Origin: JAEUJM01 sp044221555
GTDB taxonomy: Bacteria; Actinomycetota; Acidimicrobiia; Acidimicrobiales; DATDAH01
Direction: 5' to 3'
NCBI GenBank assembly: GCA_044221555.1
Contig: JBGAOY010000017.1
Span: 25,934-89,933 of the forward strand
Length of the DNA stretch: 64,000 nucleotides
Made by a program: the position numbers and the translations under genes. Positions 23,967-32,178 of this stretch are shown here, one piece after another. Below the pieces are notes generated by a model that made no database searches, was not told the origin of the DNA, and was given only the letters and a program-made list of their open reading frames with translations. The stretch's first letter is position 1. Every line of letters begins with the position of its first letter.

Positions 23967-24737
23967 CTAGTGGGGGGCGAGGCCGCCGTCGACGAGCACG
24001 ACCTGGCCGGTCACGAAGCTGCCGGCGTCGGAGACCAACATGAGCGCCGGCCCGATCAGCTCGTCGGGGTGGGCGGCCCGTCGCAGCAGGTTCGCCTCGG
24101 CCATGCGTCGCTGGGTGTCGGTGTCGTTGGCCCGGACCATGTCCGTGTCGACCGTCCCAGGAGCGAGGGCGTTGGCGCGGATGCCGAAGGGGGCGAACTC
24201 GGCGGCCATCGACCGGGTGTACGACAGGAGCGCAGCTTTGGCGCCGGCGTACATCGAGGTGTGGGCCGAGTAGAGGAACGCGCCCACCGAGATCACGTTC
24301 AGCACCGCGGCATGGTCGCTGGCCTTCAGGTGGAGGAGCGCCGCCTGCACGAGGAACACGGGGCCACGGAGGTTGACGTCGTAGACCTTCTGCCAGGCCT
24401 CGGGCGTGATGTCGCCGATGGACTGGGCCAGCGCGGTGGCGGCGTTGTTCACCACGATGTCGATGCCGCCGAAGCGCTCGACGGTGCGGTCGACGAGCGC
24501 GTTCAGGTCGTCGAGGTCGCCGAGGTGGGTGGGGACGCCGAGGGCCTCGCCGCCCCCGGCCTGGAGGGCGGCTTCGGTCTCGGCGCAGGCGTCGGCCTTG
24601 CGGCTGGCCACCACCACGCTCGCGCCGGCCGCCGACAGCCCCTCGGCGATCGACCGGCCGATGCCCCGCGTGCCACCGGTGACGACGGCGACCCGTCCCG
24701 TGAGGTCGAAGAGGCGTTCGAGGGTGGCGCGGTCCAT
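23967..24737 (-). CDS. SDR-family oxidoreductase
   Basis: The 256-residue classical SDR has TGGTRGIG at residues 20-27, NNAATALA in strand 4, VISVGAF as the serine segment, YAGAK as the Tyr-x3-Lys, and PGTVDTDMV after it. SFVTGQVVLVDGGLAPH closes the protein in the normal way. Relatives annotated from actinobacteria act on glucose, 3-oxoacyl or steroid alcohols, so the substrate is open. TAGGAC sits six bases before ATG 24737. It is convergent with the P450 gene, 67 bases apart. Confidence 0.9.
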   Translation of the reverse strand: MDRATLERLFDLTGRVAVVTGGTRGIGRSIAEGLSAAGASVVVASRKADACAETEAALQAGGGEALGVPTHLGDLDDLNALVDRTVERFGGIDIVVNNAATALAQSIGDITPEAWQKVYDVNLRGPVFLVQAALLHLKASDHAAVLNVISVGAFLYSAHTSMYAGAKAALLSYTRSMAAEFAPFGIRANALAPGTVDTDMVRANDTDTQRRMAEANLLRRAAHPDELIGPALMLVSDAGSFVTGQVVLVDGGLAPH

Positions 24738-24770
24738 CCCCCCGTCCTAGCAGGGCGCTCGTCGACCGGC

Positions 24771-24804
24771 TGTGACCGACCGGTTGTGACCAGGCTGTTG
24801 TGAC
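24771..24804 (+). promoter_or_regulatory. Three TGTGAC direct repeats with 14-bp period
   Basis: TGTGAC starts at 24771, 24785 and 24799, exactly 14 bases apart. The last copy overlaps the expected -35 region; TAGCGT at 24823-24828 is the -10 for ATG 24837. This looks like an activator or repressor array on one DNA face pattern. Confidence 0.55.
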
Positions 24805-24836
24805 AGGCGCCGCCGCAGGCCGTAGCGTTGAGGCCG

Positions 24837-25367
24837 ATGGACGACGTCGCCGCCGCCACGATCGATGCCTCCGACCTGGCCGGTGCGGCCCGCTGCCCGG
24901 TCGACCACGCGGCCCCGGCGCCCGAGCCGGCCCCCGCCGCGTCGCGGTGCCCGGTCGACCACGCCGCCATGGCGGCTGAGGCGCAGCGCCAGGCCACGCC
25001 CCGTTCCGCGGCCGACATGTTCATGCGGCGCCTGCTGCGCATCGACCCCAACGCCCCGAAGGTCAGCCTGGTCGATGCCCACAACGCCTTCTCGCGGTCC
25101 GTGCTGGTGTCGGCCATCCGGTGCACCGCCACCTACATCGTGCTGCCGCTGCTCGCTCCGATCGTCGGGCTCTCGGGCGCGGTCGGCCCGGTGGTGGGCA
25201 TCCTGCTCAGCGTGGTGTCGGTCACCGCCATCACCATCTCGGCCCGCCGCTTCTTCGGCTCCGATCACCCGTGGCGCTGGTTCCACGCCACCCTCGGCTC
25301 GGCCATCATCCTGCTGCTGTTCGTGTCGGCCGTGCTCGACCTGTTGAACCTGGCCAACATCATCTGA
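24837..25367 (+). CDS. Small membrane protein with two CPVDHAA motifs
   Basis: The 176 residues start at ATG 24837. The first 45 contain RCPVDHAA twice, separated by a Pro/Ala linker. A helix-rich soluble stretch follows (DMFMRRLLRIDPNAPKVSL), then three hydrophobic segments: SAIRCTATYIVLPLLAPIVG, AVGPVVGILLSVVSVTAITI, and ATLGSAIILLLFVSAVLDLL. Cys-Pro dipeptides followed by Val-Asp-His resemble heme-regulatory or metal-binding motifs, so the N terminus may sense heme or metal. No family recognised. The TGTGAC repeats just upstream indicate dedicated regulation. Confidence 0.75.
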   Translation: MDDVAAATIDASDLAGAARCPVDHAAPAPEPAPAASRCPVDHAAMAAEAQRQATPRSAADMFMRRLLRIDPNAPKVSLVDAHNAFSRSVLVSAIRCTATYIVLPLLAPIVGLSGAVGPVVGILLSVVSVTAITISARRFFGSDHPWRWFHATLGSAIILLLFVSAVLDLLNLANII

Positions 25368-25436
25368 CCGCCGGCCCCAGGGGGTCGGTCGCTCCGACGG
25401 GGCGGGGGCGTGGGTGCCGTCCCGGGCCCGTCGGCC

Positions 25437-26369
25437 TCAGGGCTCGAGCACGACCTTGATGGCGCCGGCGGCACGGTCGGCGGCGACCCTGAACGCCTCG
25501 GGCGCCTCGTCGAGGCCGAAGCGGTGGGTCACGAGCGCCTGCGTCAGCTCGGGCCGCCTCGCGAGGAGCGCGGCGGCGACCTCGACCTCGCGGTGGCCGC
25601 CGTGGTGCCCGTAGGCCAGGCAGCCGACGACGTCGAGCTCCTTCAGCGACAACGCCATGGCGGCGACGGTGAGCTCGTCCCAGTACGTGCCCAGGATCGC
25701 CACGGTGCCCCGCACCCGTGCCAGGTCGGCCGCCTGGGCGAACGCCGACGCCGTCCCGGCCGCTTCGATCACCACGTCGTAGTGGCCCTCGGCCGGTCCA
25801 CCGCCGACCGCCTCGACGGCGGCCGCCTGGTGGGCGTGGCGGGTGATCGAGCCGACCTCGCAGCCGGCGTCGGCCGCGGCGGCGACCGCCGCCACGCCCA
25901 GCGTCCCCCCGCCGATCACCGCGACCCGCATGCCCGGCTCGACCTTCGCCCGGGTGAGCGAGTGGACGGCGCACGCGACCGGCTCGACCAGCCCGGCGTC
26001 GCGCACGTCGAGACCGGCGGGGAGCGGGACGAGGCACTCCGGGCCCACGACCAACTCGTCGGCCATGCCGCCGTCCACCGAGATGCCCACCGTCAGCGCG
26101 GTGTGGCACAGGTGGGTGTCGCCGGCCAGGCACCGGTCACAGGTGCCGCAGCGGCGTACCGGCTCGACGGCCACGGGCGTCCCGTCGTCGAGCCACCCCG
26201 CCACCTCGTGGCCGAGGGTGACCGGCAACGCGCCCCAGGTGACCAGGTGCACGTCGGAACCGCAGATCCCCGAGGCGGCCACCCGCACCCGCACGTCGTC
26301 GCCGGTGGGCTCGGGCCGGGCCACCTCGCTGACGACCACCCCGTCGGCCGTGCTGCGCACCGCTCGCAT
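25437..26369 (-). CDS. Zinc-dependent alcohol dehydrogenase (MDR family)
   Basis: I start at ATG 26369, with GAGGGGG upstream, giving 310 residues. SGICGSDVHL supplies the catalytic Cys, GHEVAGW the His-Glu, and CGTCDRCLAGDTHLC the four structural-zinc cysteines. AVIGGGTLGVAAVAAA is the Rossmann motif. The order is that of threonine/sorbitol/butanediol dehydrogenase-like MDR enzymes. It is somewhat short for the family (usually 340-350), with a compact catalytic core. The alcohol substrate is unknown. A longer N-terminal extension is open but Arg/Pro-rich and not convincing. Confidence 0.9.
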   Translation of the reverse strand: MRAVRSTADGVVVSEVARPEPTGDDVRVRVAASGICGSDVHLVTWGALPVTLGHEVAGWLDDGTPVAVEPVRRCGTCDRCLAGDTHLCHTALTVGISVDGGMADELVVGPECLVPLPAGLDVRDAGLVEPVACAVHSLTRAKVEPGMRVAVIGGGTLGVAAVAAAADAGCEVGSITRHAHQAAAVEAVGGGPAEGHYDVVIEAAGTASAFAQAADLARVRGTVAILGTYWDELTVAAMALSLKELDVVGCLAYGHHGGHREVEVAAALLARRPELTQALVTHRFGLDEAPEAFRVAADRAAGAIKVVLEP

Positions 26370-26474
26370 GCGATCCCCCTCGTCTCGTGTCGGGCCAGGA
26401 CTACCACGGTCCACCCTCGGCGGGACAACGGCCCCGGGCTCAGGTTCCCCGCTCTTGTTCGCTTCGCTCCTACG

Positions 26475-26542
26475 CCGTTCTGCCACGGAGGCGGCGGGCC
26501 GCTCGGGCCCCGCCTGGATTCCGTTCGGCCACGTAGGCGGCG
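26475..26542. repeat. 22-bp direct repeat between the ADH and DUF1295 genes
   Basis: CCGTTC.GCCACG.AGGCGGCG occurs at 26475-26496 and 26521-26542 (20 of 22 bases equal), 46 bases apart. It lies in the 183-base gap upstream of the ADH start and downstream of the DUF1295 stop. The rest of the gap holds no gene I can support. Confidence 0.6.
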
Positions 26543-26552
26543 TTCCTCGGGC

Positions 26553-27338
26553 TCAGGCCGCCTTCGGCGGTCCCGGGAAGAACGCGTTGGTGCGGCGCAC
26601 GTAGTCGTCGTAGCCGGGGCGGCGCCGGCCGATGGTGCGCTCGAGCATGGGGACGCCCGACACCCGCATCAGGAACACCGACATCACCAGCGGGCCGATG
26701 ATCGACAGCACCCCCACGCCCGTGGCCGCGGCGACGAGCCAGATGCCCCACCACACGCAGAAGTCGCCGAAGTAGTTGGGGTGACGGGTGTAGCGCCAGA
26801 GCCCGCGGTCCATCACCCGCCCGGCGGTGGCGGGGTTGGCCTTGAAGCGGGCCAGCTGCCAGTCGCCCACCGATTCGAAGAACAGGCCGACGGCCCAGAC
26901 CAGCACGCCGATCGCCTCCACCGGGCCGAGTGACGACGGTGACGTCGGCACCGAGCCCACCTGCACGGGCAGGCTGACCGTCCACATGACCACGGCCTGC
27001 AGGCCGAAGACCATCCAGAGGCTCTGCCACGCGAAGCGGTCCCCGGCCTTCCTGCGCATGGCCACGTAGCGGGGGTCCTCGCCGTGGCCGGCGTTGCGCC
27101 ACAGCAGGTACAGCGCGAGGCGCGACCCCCAGACCGTGACCAGCACCGCCAGCAGCAGCCGCCGGGTCTCGAGGCCGTCGCCGACCGCGAACGACACCCA
27201 CCCCACGAGCACGAAGCCGGCGCCCCAGACGATGTCGACGATGCTCGCGTCGCGCAGTGGAAGCGACACCACCCAGGTGCACACCATCAACACGGCGATG
27301 GCGGCGGCGCAGGCGGCGAACACGCTGAGGTAGTCCAC
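26553..27338 (-). CDS. DUF1295 membrane protein, steroid 5-alpha-reductase fold
   Basis: The protein has 261 residues and about six or seven transmembrane helices. The conserved C-terminal block GLWRYTRHPNYFGDFCVWWG is the cofactor-binding signature shared by DUF1295, steroid 5-alpha-reductases and isoprenylcysteine methyltransferases. SLPLRDASIVDIVWG near residue 30 is also typical of DUF1295. It would reduce a double bond in a lipid or steroid using NADPH in the membrane. TACCGT six bases before GTG 27338 supports the start. Substrate identity is inferred from neighbours only. Confidence 0.87.
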   Translation of the reverse strand: MDYLSVFAACAAAIAVLMVCTWVVSLPLRDASIVDIVWGAGFVLVGWVSFAVGDGLETRRLLLAVLVTVWGSRLALYLLWRNAGHGEDPRYVAMRRKAGDRFAWQSLWMVFGLQAVVMWTVSLPVQVGSVPTSPSSLGPVEAIGVLVWAVGLFFESVGDWQLARFKANPATAGRVMDRGLWRYTRHPNYFGDFCVWWGIWLVAAATGVGVLSIIGPLVMSVFLMRVSGVPMLERTIGRRRPGYDDYVRRTNAFFPGPPKAA

Positions 27339-27381
27339 GAGGCCACGGTACGTCGGCGGCGCGGCCCGCTCCCTGCCCAGC

Positions 27382-27425
27382 TCTCACGGGATTCTCACGC
27401 GGGCCTCAGGTGGCCCTCAGGACGG
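27382..27425 (+). promoter_or_regulatory. Four 11-bp direct repeats upstream of the DyP peroxidase
   Basis: Units start at 27382, 27393, 27404 and 27415: TCTCACGGGAT, TCTCACGCGGG, CCTCAGGTGGC and CCTCAGGACGG. The 11-base period and position (46 bases before GTG 27472) indicate an OmpR/PhoB-type response-regulator site. Compare the row at 9837. Confidence 0.65.
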
Positions 27426-27471
27426 CGATCGCACCATCACCCCGTCCGAACCGCCGACGAGAGGACGACCC

Positions 27472-29382
27472 GTGTCCCCGACCAGCCCGCATCGCCGCAC
27501 CGCGCCGATGGACACCGCCACCGATCCCGGCCCACCCGCCTCCGGCGCCGATGCGGCTGCCCCGGCGCGCGGCATGAGCCGTCGGTCGCTCCTGAAGGCC
27601 GGGGGTGCCGGGGCCGCGTTGGGCGCGGTCACCCTGCCGCTGGGGCGGCTCCCCGCGGCGCTGGCGACGAGCGCGGCGAGCGGCCAGGCCGACGACGAGG
27701 CGACCGACGCCGCCGACCCGTCGCTGGCGCTCGACAACATCCAGGGCAACATCATCGGTGGGTTCAACAAGGACTACCAGCGCTTCGTGTTCTTCCGGAT
27801 CGGCGCACGCCGGCGGGCTCGCCGCTGGCTGGCAGGGTTGGTGGACGACGTGGCCACGGCGGCCGAGGTGCTGGCCTTCAACGACCTGTTCCGCCGGAGC
27901 CGCGCCCGCCGGGGGACGGAGGCGTCCGCTCCCAGGGCCCGCTGGGTGAACGTGGCGTTCACCCACGCCGGGCTCGACGCACTCGGGGTGGTCGCCGACG
28001 ACCTCGACCGCTTCCCGGACGCCTTCCGTGCGGGCATGGCGGCCCGTGCCTCCGTCATCGGCGACGTCGACGCCAGCGCGCCGGCGCGCTGGGTGGGCCC
28101 GTCCGATCGCGGCGAGGGGCTGCACGGCGTGGTGCTGCTCGCGGCCGACAGCGCCGGCGACCTGCGCGCGCTGGCCCGCGACCACCTCGCCCGCATGCGG
28201 GTCGCCGGCGTCGAGGTGGTCTTCGACCAGGAGGGGCGCACGCGGGCAGACGAGCCCGGCCACGAGCACTTCGGGTTCAAGGACGGCATCTCGCAGCCAG
28301 GGATCCGCGGGGTGACGGCCCGACAGAACCCTGACGACGACGGCCAGGGCCTGCCCGGGCAGGATCTGCTGTGGCCGGGTGAGTTCGTGCTGGGCCAGGC
28401 CACGCAGGTCAGGGAGCCCGAGTCGGCGGACGAGCCCGAGAACGAGTCCCCGGGGCCGGTGTCGACATCGGGCCCCGCCTGGACGGCCGACGGCTCCTAC
28501 CTGGTGTTCCGCCGCCTCCGCCAGGACGTGCCCGGCTTCCGGCAGTTCGTGAGCGACGCGGCCGCGGCCCAGGGCCTCACCGAGGACCAGATGGGCGCGA
28601 AGTTCGTCGGCCGCTACAAGAGCGGCGCTCCGCTCGAACGCACCGAGGACCAGCCCGACGACCTCGACACGACCGCGGCCGACCCCTCGATCGCCGATCC
28701 GTCGATCCTGGACGAGACCCGGGTGAACCACTTCGAGTTCGGCGACGACGTCGACGGCCTGGTGGTGCCCCGGGCGGCCCACATCCGCAAGGCCTACCCA
28801 CGTGACGACACCACGCCCACCGGCACAGAGGCCGACACCCAGACCCATCGGCTGCTCCGCCGAGGCATTCCCTACGGGCGCTCCTACCGGGCCGGCGCGC
28901 CGGTCGGCTCACCCGGCGCGGCGGCCGCCGACCGGGGGCTGCTGTTCCTCTGCTACCAGAGCGACATCGAGCGCCAGTTCGAGTTCGTGCAGTCGCGCTG
29001 GGTGAACAACCCCGACGCACCCGGAGCCGGCGACGGGCACGATCCGGTCATCTCCCAGATGTCGGGCGATCGGACCTTCGCGCTCCCCGGAGGTCGTCCC
29101 GACCACGTCGCGCTGATGGAGCGCTTCGTCACCACCACCGGTGGCGGGTACTTCCTCCAGCCGTCGCTCGACGCGCTCCGCCGTCTGAGCGGCGCCGGAC
29201 GGGGGACCGGCGCCGGGGACCCCGACAGCGGCGGTGGCGGTGACGCCGATGGGGGTGCCGATGACGACGCGGACGGGGACGGGGGCGGTGGGCCCGGACG
29301 TCCGGCGGGTCAGGGAGGCAGAGGCGGCCGGGACGCCGGGCCGGGTGGTCGGGACGAGGGGCCGGGCGGCCGCCGGGTGTGA
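27472..29382 (+). CDS. Tat-exported Dyp-type peroxidase
   Basis: The 636 residues start at GTG 27472 (AGAGGA upstream). A twin-arginine signal, MSRRSLLKAGGAGAALGAV, lies at residues 35-53. DNIQGNIIGGFNKDYQRFVF is the opening of the long class (C/D) DyP peroxidases. GFKDGISQPG, near residue 267, carries the catalytic Asp; AAHIRKAYPRD, near 437, carries the proximal heme His; and RRGIPYGRSY supplies the distal Arg. The last 50 residues are Gly/Asp/Arg-rich and of low complexity. The enzyme would use hydrogen peroxide outside the membrane to oxidise dyes, lignin-like or other phenolics. Regulation by the upstream 11-bp repeats is likely. Confidence 0.92.
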   Translation: MSPTSPHRRTAPMDTATDPGPPASGADAAAPARGMSRRSLLKAGGAGAALGAVTLPLGRLPAALATSAASGQADDEATDAADPSLALDNIQGNIIGGFNKDYQRFVFFRIGARRRARRWLAGLVDDVATAAEVLAFNDLFRRSRARRGTEASAPRARWVNVAFTHAGLDALGVVADDLDRFPDAFRAGMAARASVIGDVDASAPARWVGPSDRGEGLHGVVLLAADSAGDLRALARDHLARMRVAGVEVVFDQEGRTRADEPGHEHFGFKDGISQPGIRGVTARQNPDDDGQGLPGQDLLWPGEFVLGQATQVREPESADEPENESPGPVSTSGPAWTADGSYLVFRRLRQDVPGFRQFVSDAAAAQGLTEDQMGAKFVGRYKSGAPLERTEDQPDDLDTTAADPSIADPSILDETRVNHFEFGDDVDGLVVPRAAHIRKAYPRDDTTPTGTEADTQTHRLLRRGIPYGRSYRAGAPVGSPGAAAADRGLLFLCYQSDIERQFEFVQSRWVNNPDAPGAGDGHDPVISQMSGDRTFALPGGRPDHVALMERFVTTTGGGYFLQPSLDALRRLSGAGRGTGAGDPDSGGGGDADGGADDDADGDGGGGPGRPAGQGGRGGRDAGPGGRDEGPGGRRV

Positions 29383-29404
29383 CCTCGGCGCCGCGCCCGG
29401 GCCG

Positions 29405-30214
29405 CTACCCGGGGGCCAGGCGCCACCCTCCGGCGGCCCAATTGCCCCCGTCGACGTGCACGGTGGTCCCGGTGACGAACCGGGACTGGTCCGACGCGAG
29501 GAAGAGGGCCGCGGCGGCGACGTCGTCCGGGGTGCCGAAGTGGCCCAGCGGTGGCCTCACGGCGGGCTCGAAGCCCTCCCCGGCCGCGGCCGCGAGGACG
29601 GACTCGCGCAGGCCGTCCTCGCCGGCGGTGGGCACCGCGTCGGGGGCGATGGCGTTGACGCGGATCGCCCTGGGGGCCAGCTCGAGGGCGAGCGATCGAG
29701 TGAGGCTGGCCACCGCGGCCTTCATCGCGGCGTAGACCGCGAAGCCCGGCGCAGCCTGGTGGGCCTCGATCGAGGTGACGTTCACGATGGCGCCACCGTC
29801 GGCCATGAGGGGGACCGCACCGCGGATCAGCCCCGTGACCTGCCCGAAGTTCTCGGCCACCAGCGTGCCCTCGCCCTTCGGGGTGACGTCGAGAAAGGGC
29901 GCGTGGAAGCTGCCGCCGGCGTTGTTGACCAGCGCGTCGAGGCGGCCGGCCCGCTCGGCCACCGTGTGGAGGAGGTCGGCGACCGCCTCGGGGTCGCGCA
30001 CGTCGAGCACCGCGGCCGTGACCGCCCGGTCGCCGGCGGCCGCGGCCAGCGCCGGGAGCGCGCCGTCGAGGGCATCGCCGTCGCGGTCGCAGACCACCAC
30101 GTACGCCCCGAAGCGTGCGAAGGTCTCGGCGATGGCGAACCCGCAGCCGCGGGCGGCCCCGGTGACCAGCGCGACCCTGTCGGTGAGCAGGATCGACTCG
30201 GGGGCGAAGGCCAT
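29405..30214 (-). CDS. SDR-family oxidoreductase
   Basis: The 269 residues have TGAARGCG (19-26), NNAGGSFHAP, VNVTSIEAH for the serine, and YAAMK for the Tyr-x3-Lys. HVDGGNWAAGGW ends the Rossmann core. The cofactor loop CDRDGD after strand 2 favours NAD. TACCGT six bases before ATG 30214 marks a leaderless promoter on the minus strand, divergent from the cholesterol oxidase gene 57 bases away. Divergence with choD suggests a shared regulatory region and perhaps a shared steroid pathway. Confidence 0.9.
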   Translation of the reverse strand: MAFAPESILLTDRVALVTGAARGCGFAIAETFARFGAYVVVCDRDGDALDGALPALAAAAGDRAVTAAVLDVRDPEAVADLLHTVAERAGRLDALVNNAGGSFHAPFLDVTPKGEGTLVAENFGQVTGLIRGAVPLMADGGAIVNVTSIEAHQAAPGFAVYAAMKAAVASLTRSLALELAPRAIRVNAIAPDAVPTAGEDGLRESVLAAAAGEGFEPAVRPPLGHFGTPDDVAAAALFLASDQSRFVTGTTVHVDGGNWAAGGWRLAPG

Positions 30215-30271
30215 CGCGGCACGGTAGTGGGGGGCGCTGGGTGCCGGGGTGCCGCGTTAACGTCCGGGGCC

Positions 30272-31951
30272 ATGGCGACGGGGACGCAGCGGGACCACTA
30301 CGACGTGCTGGTCATCGGCAGCGGCTTCGGGGGCAGCGTCACCGCCCTCCGGCTCACCGAGAAGGGCTACCGGGTGGGTGTGCTCGAGGCCGGTCGCCGG
30401 CTGGGCGCCGGCGACTTCCCCAAGACCAACTGGAACCTCCGGCGGTTCCTGTGGATGCCCAAGCTCGGCCTACGGGGCATCCAGCGCATCAGCATGCTCC
30501 GCGACGTGATGGTGCTCTCGGGCGCCGGTGTGGGCGGCGGGTCGCTGGTGTACGCCAACACGCTCTACGAACCGCTGCCGCCGTTCTACACGGACGACCA
30601 GTGGGGCCACATCACCGACTGGCGAGCCGAGCTGGCCCCCCACTACGACCAGGCCAAGCGCATGCTGGGCGTCAACGAGGTGCCCTTCGACACCCCCGCC
30701 GACGCGGTGATGCACGAGCTGGCCGACCGCTTCGACGTGGCCGACACCTACCACCGCACCCCGGTCGGGGTGTTCTTCGGCGAGCCTGGCGTGACCGTCG
30801 CCGACCCCTACTTCGGGGGCGAGGGCCCGGAGCGGACGGGCTGCAACCACTGCGGTGGGTGCATGGTCGGCTGTCGCTTCGGCGCCAAGAACACCCTCGA
30901 CCGCAACTACCTGCACCTCGCCGAGAAGAACGGCGCCGAGGTCCACCCGGAGCGCCAGGTGGTCGACGTGGCCCCCCAGGCCGGTGGTGGGTACCGGGTG
31001 CGCACCGCCCGCCCCGGTGCCTGGGTCCGCAAGCGGCCGAGGACCTTCACCGCCGACCAGGTGGTGTTCTCCGCCGGCGTGCTCGGCACGCTGAAGTTGT
31101 TGCTGAAGCTCAAGGACGACGGGCGCCTGCCGCACCTGTCCGACCGGCTGGGCCACGTGGTGCGCACGAACTCCGAGGCCATCCTCGTGTCGGTGGCGAA
31201 CACGACCGACGTGGACTACTCGCAGGGCGTGGCCATCACGTCGTCGATCCACGTCGATGACCAGACCCACATCGAGCCGGTGCGCTACCCCCCGGGGAGC
31301 AACGCCATGGGCACCCTCACGACCATCCTCGTGGACGGCGGTGGCCGCGTGCCCCGGCAGGTGCGCTTCGCCTACCAGGTGCTGCGCCACCCAGGTGCGT
31401 TCCTCCGCTCGCTGTCGGTGCGCCGGTGGTCGGAGCGCGGCGTGGTGCTGCTCGTCATGCAGACGCTCGACAACAGCCTGCGGGTGTTTCGCAAGGGTGG
31501 GCTCCTCACCACCCGTCAGGGCCACGGCGACCCCAACCCCACCTACATCCCGGTGGCCAACGAGGCCGCCCGGGCCGCCGCTGAGATCATGGGCGGGGAG
31601 CCGCGTGGCGCCTGGAACGAGGCGCTCCTCGACATCCCCACCACGGCCCACATCCTGGGTGGGGCGTGCATCGGCGAGTCGCCCGAGACCGGCGTGATCG
31701 ACCCGTACCACCGCCTGTACGGCCATCCCGGCCTGCACGTGGCCGATGCGTCGGCCATCAGCGCCAACCTGGGCGTGAACCCGTCGCTCACCATCACGGC
31801 CATGACCGAGCGGGCCATGTCGGCCTGGCCGAACAAGGGCGAGGACGATCCCCGGCCGGCTCTGGGTGACGACTACACGGCGGTGGCGCCCGTTGCGCCC
31901 GTCGCCCCGGCGGTGCCTGCGGGAGCGCCGGCGGCGCTGACGCGACGGTAG
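30272..31951 (+). CDS. choD: Cholesterol oxidase-like GMC oxidoreductase
   Basis: The 559 residues track mycobacterial ChoD closely through the whole length. DVLVIGSGFGGSVTALRLTE is the FAD site (16-22 GSGFGGS), followed by LSGAGVGGGSLVYANTLYEP, ITSSIHVDDQTHIEPVRY, HILGGACIGESPETGVIDPY and ISANLGVNPSLTITAMTERA. Even the Val/Ala/Pro tail resembles ChoD. It oxidises a 3-beta-hydroxysterol with release of peroxide. Cys191, Cys194, Cys197 and Cys201 form a Cx2Cx2Cx3C motif unusual for flavoenzymes. No signal peptide is seen. TAACGT lies eight bases before ATG 30272. True sterol specificity is inferred. Confidence 0.9.
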   Translation: MATGTQRDHYDVLVIGSGFGGSVTALRLTEKGYRVGVLEAGRRLGAGDFPKTNWNLRRFLWMPKLGLRGIQRISMLRDVMVLSGAGVGGGSLVYANTLYEPLPPFYTDDQWGHITDWRAELAPHYDQAKRMLGVNEVPFDTPADAVMHELADRFDVADTYHRTPVGVFFGEPGVTVADPYFGGEGPERTGCNHCGGCMVGCRFGAKNTLDRNYLHLAEKNGAEVHPERQVVDVAPQAGGGYRVRTARPGAWVRKRPRTFTADQVVFSAGVLGTLKLLLKLKDDGRLPHLSDRLGHVVRTNSEAILVSVANTTDVDYSQGVAITSSIHVDDQTHIEPVRYPPGSNAMGTLTTILVDGGGRVPRQVRFAYQVLRHPGAFLRSLSVRRWSERGVVLLVMQTLDNSLRVFRKGGLLTTRQGHGDPNPTYIPVANEAARAAAEIMGGEPRGAWNEALLDIPTTAHILGGACIGESPETGVIDPYHRLYGHPGLHVADASAISANLGVNPSLTITAMTERAMSAWPNKGEDDPRPALGDDYTAVAPVAPVAPAVPAGAPAALTRR

Positions 31952-32178
31952 GGGCGGCGTCCGTCGCCGACGGGCAGCGGCGGCGCGGGGTACTGCTGGC
32001 CCCGGCCGGAGGTCGACCCTGTCAGGGGTCGCTGGGGATGCGTCGGACGTAGTCGGCCATGCCGGCGACCGTGTGACCCAACGACGCCTACGTAGCACGA
32101 GGAGGGCTTCTAGTAGCACTGAGTGTCTACCAGTAGGACCACGCGAGTTCGGGCCCCGTTGGTTCGGCCGCCCTGGGT

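Noticed and set aside
24837..24980. RCPVDHAA pair as a zinc-finger
   Set aside because: Only two cysteines in total, far apart, with no second pair; heme or metal motif is the better, still tentative, reading.
31952..32178. Short minus-strand reading LGHTVAGMADYVRRIPSDP after choD
   Set aside because: Only about 20 codons between stops and no recognisable family; could be a remnant but cannot be supported.
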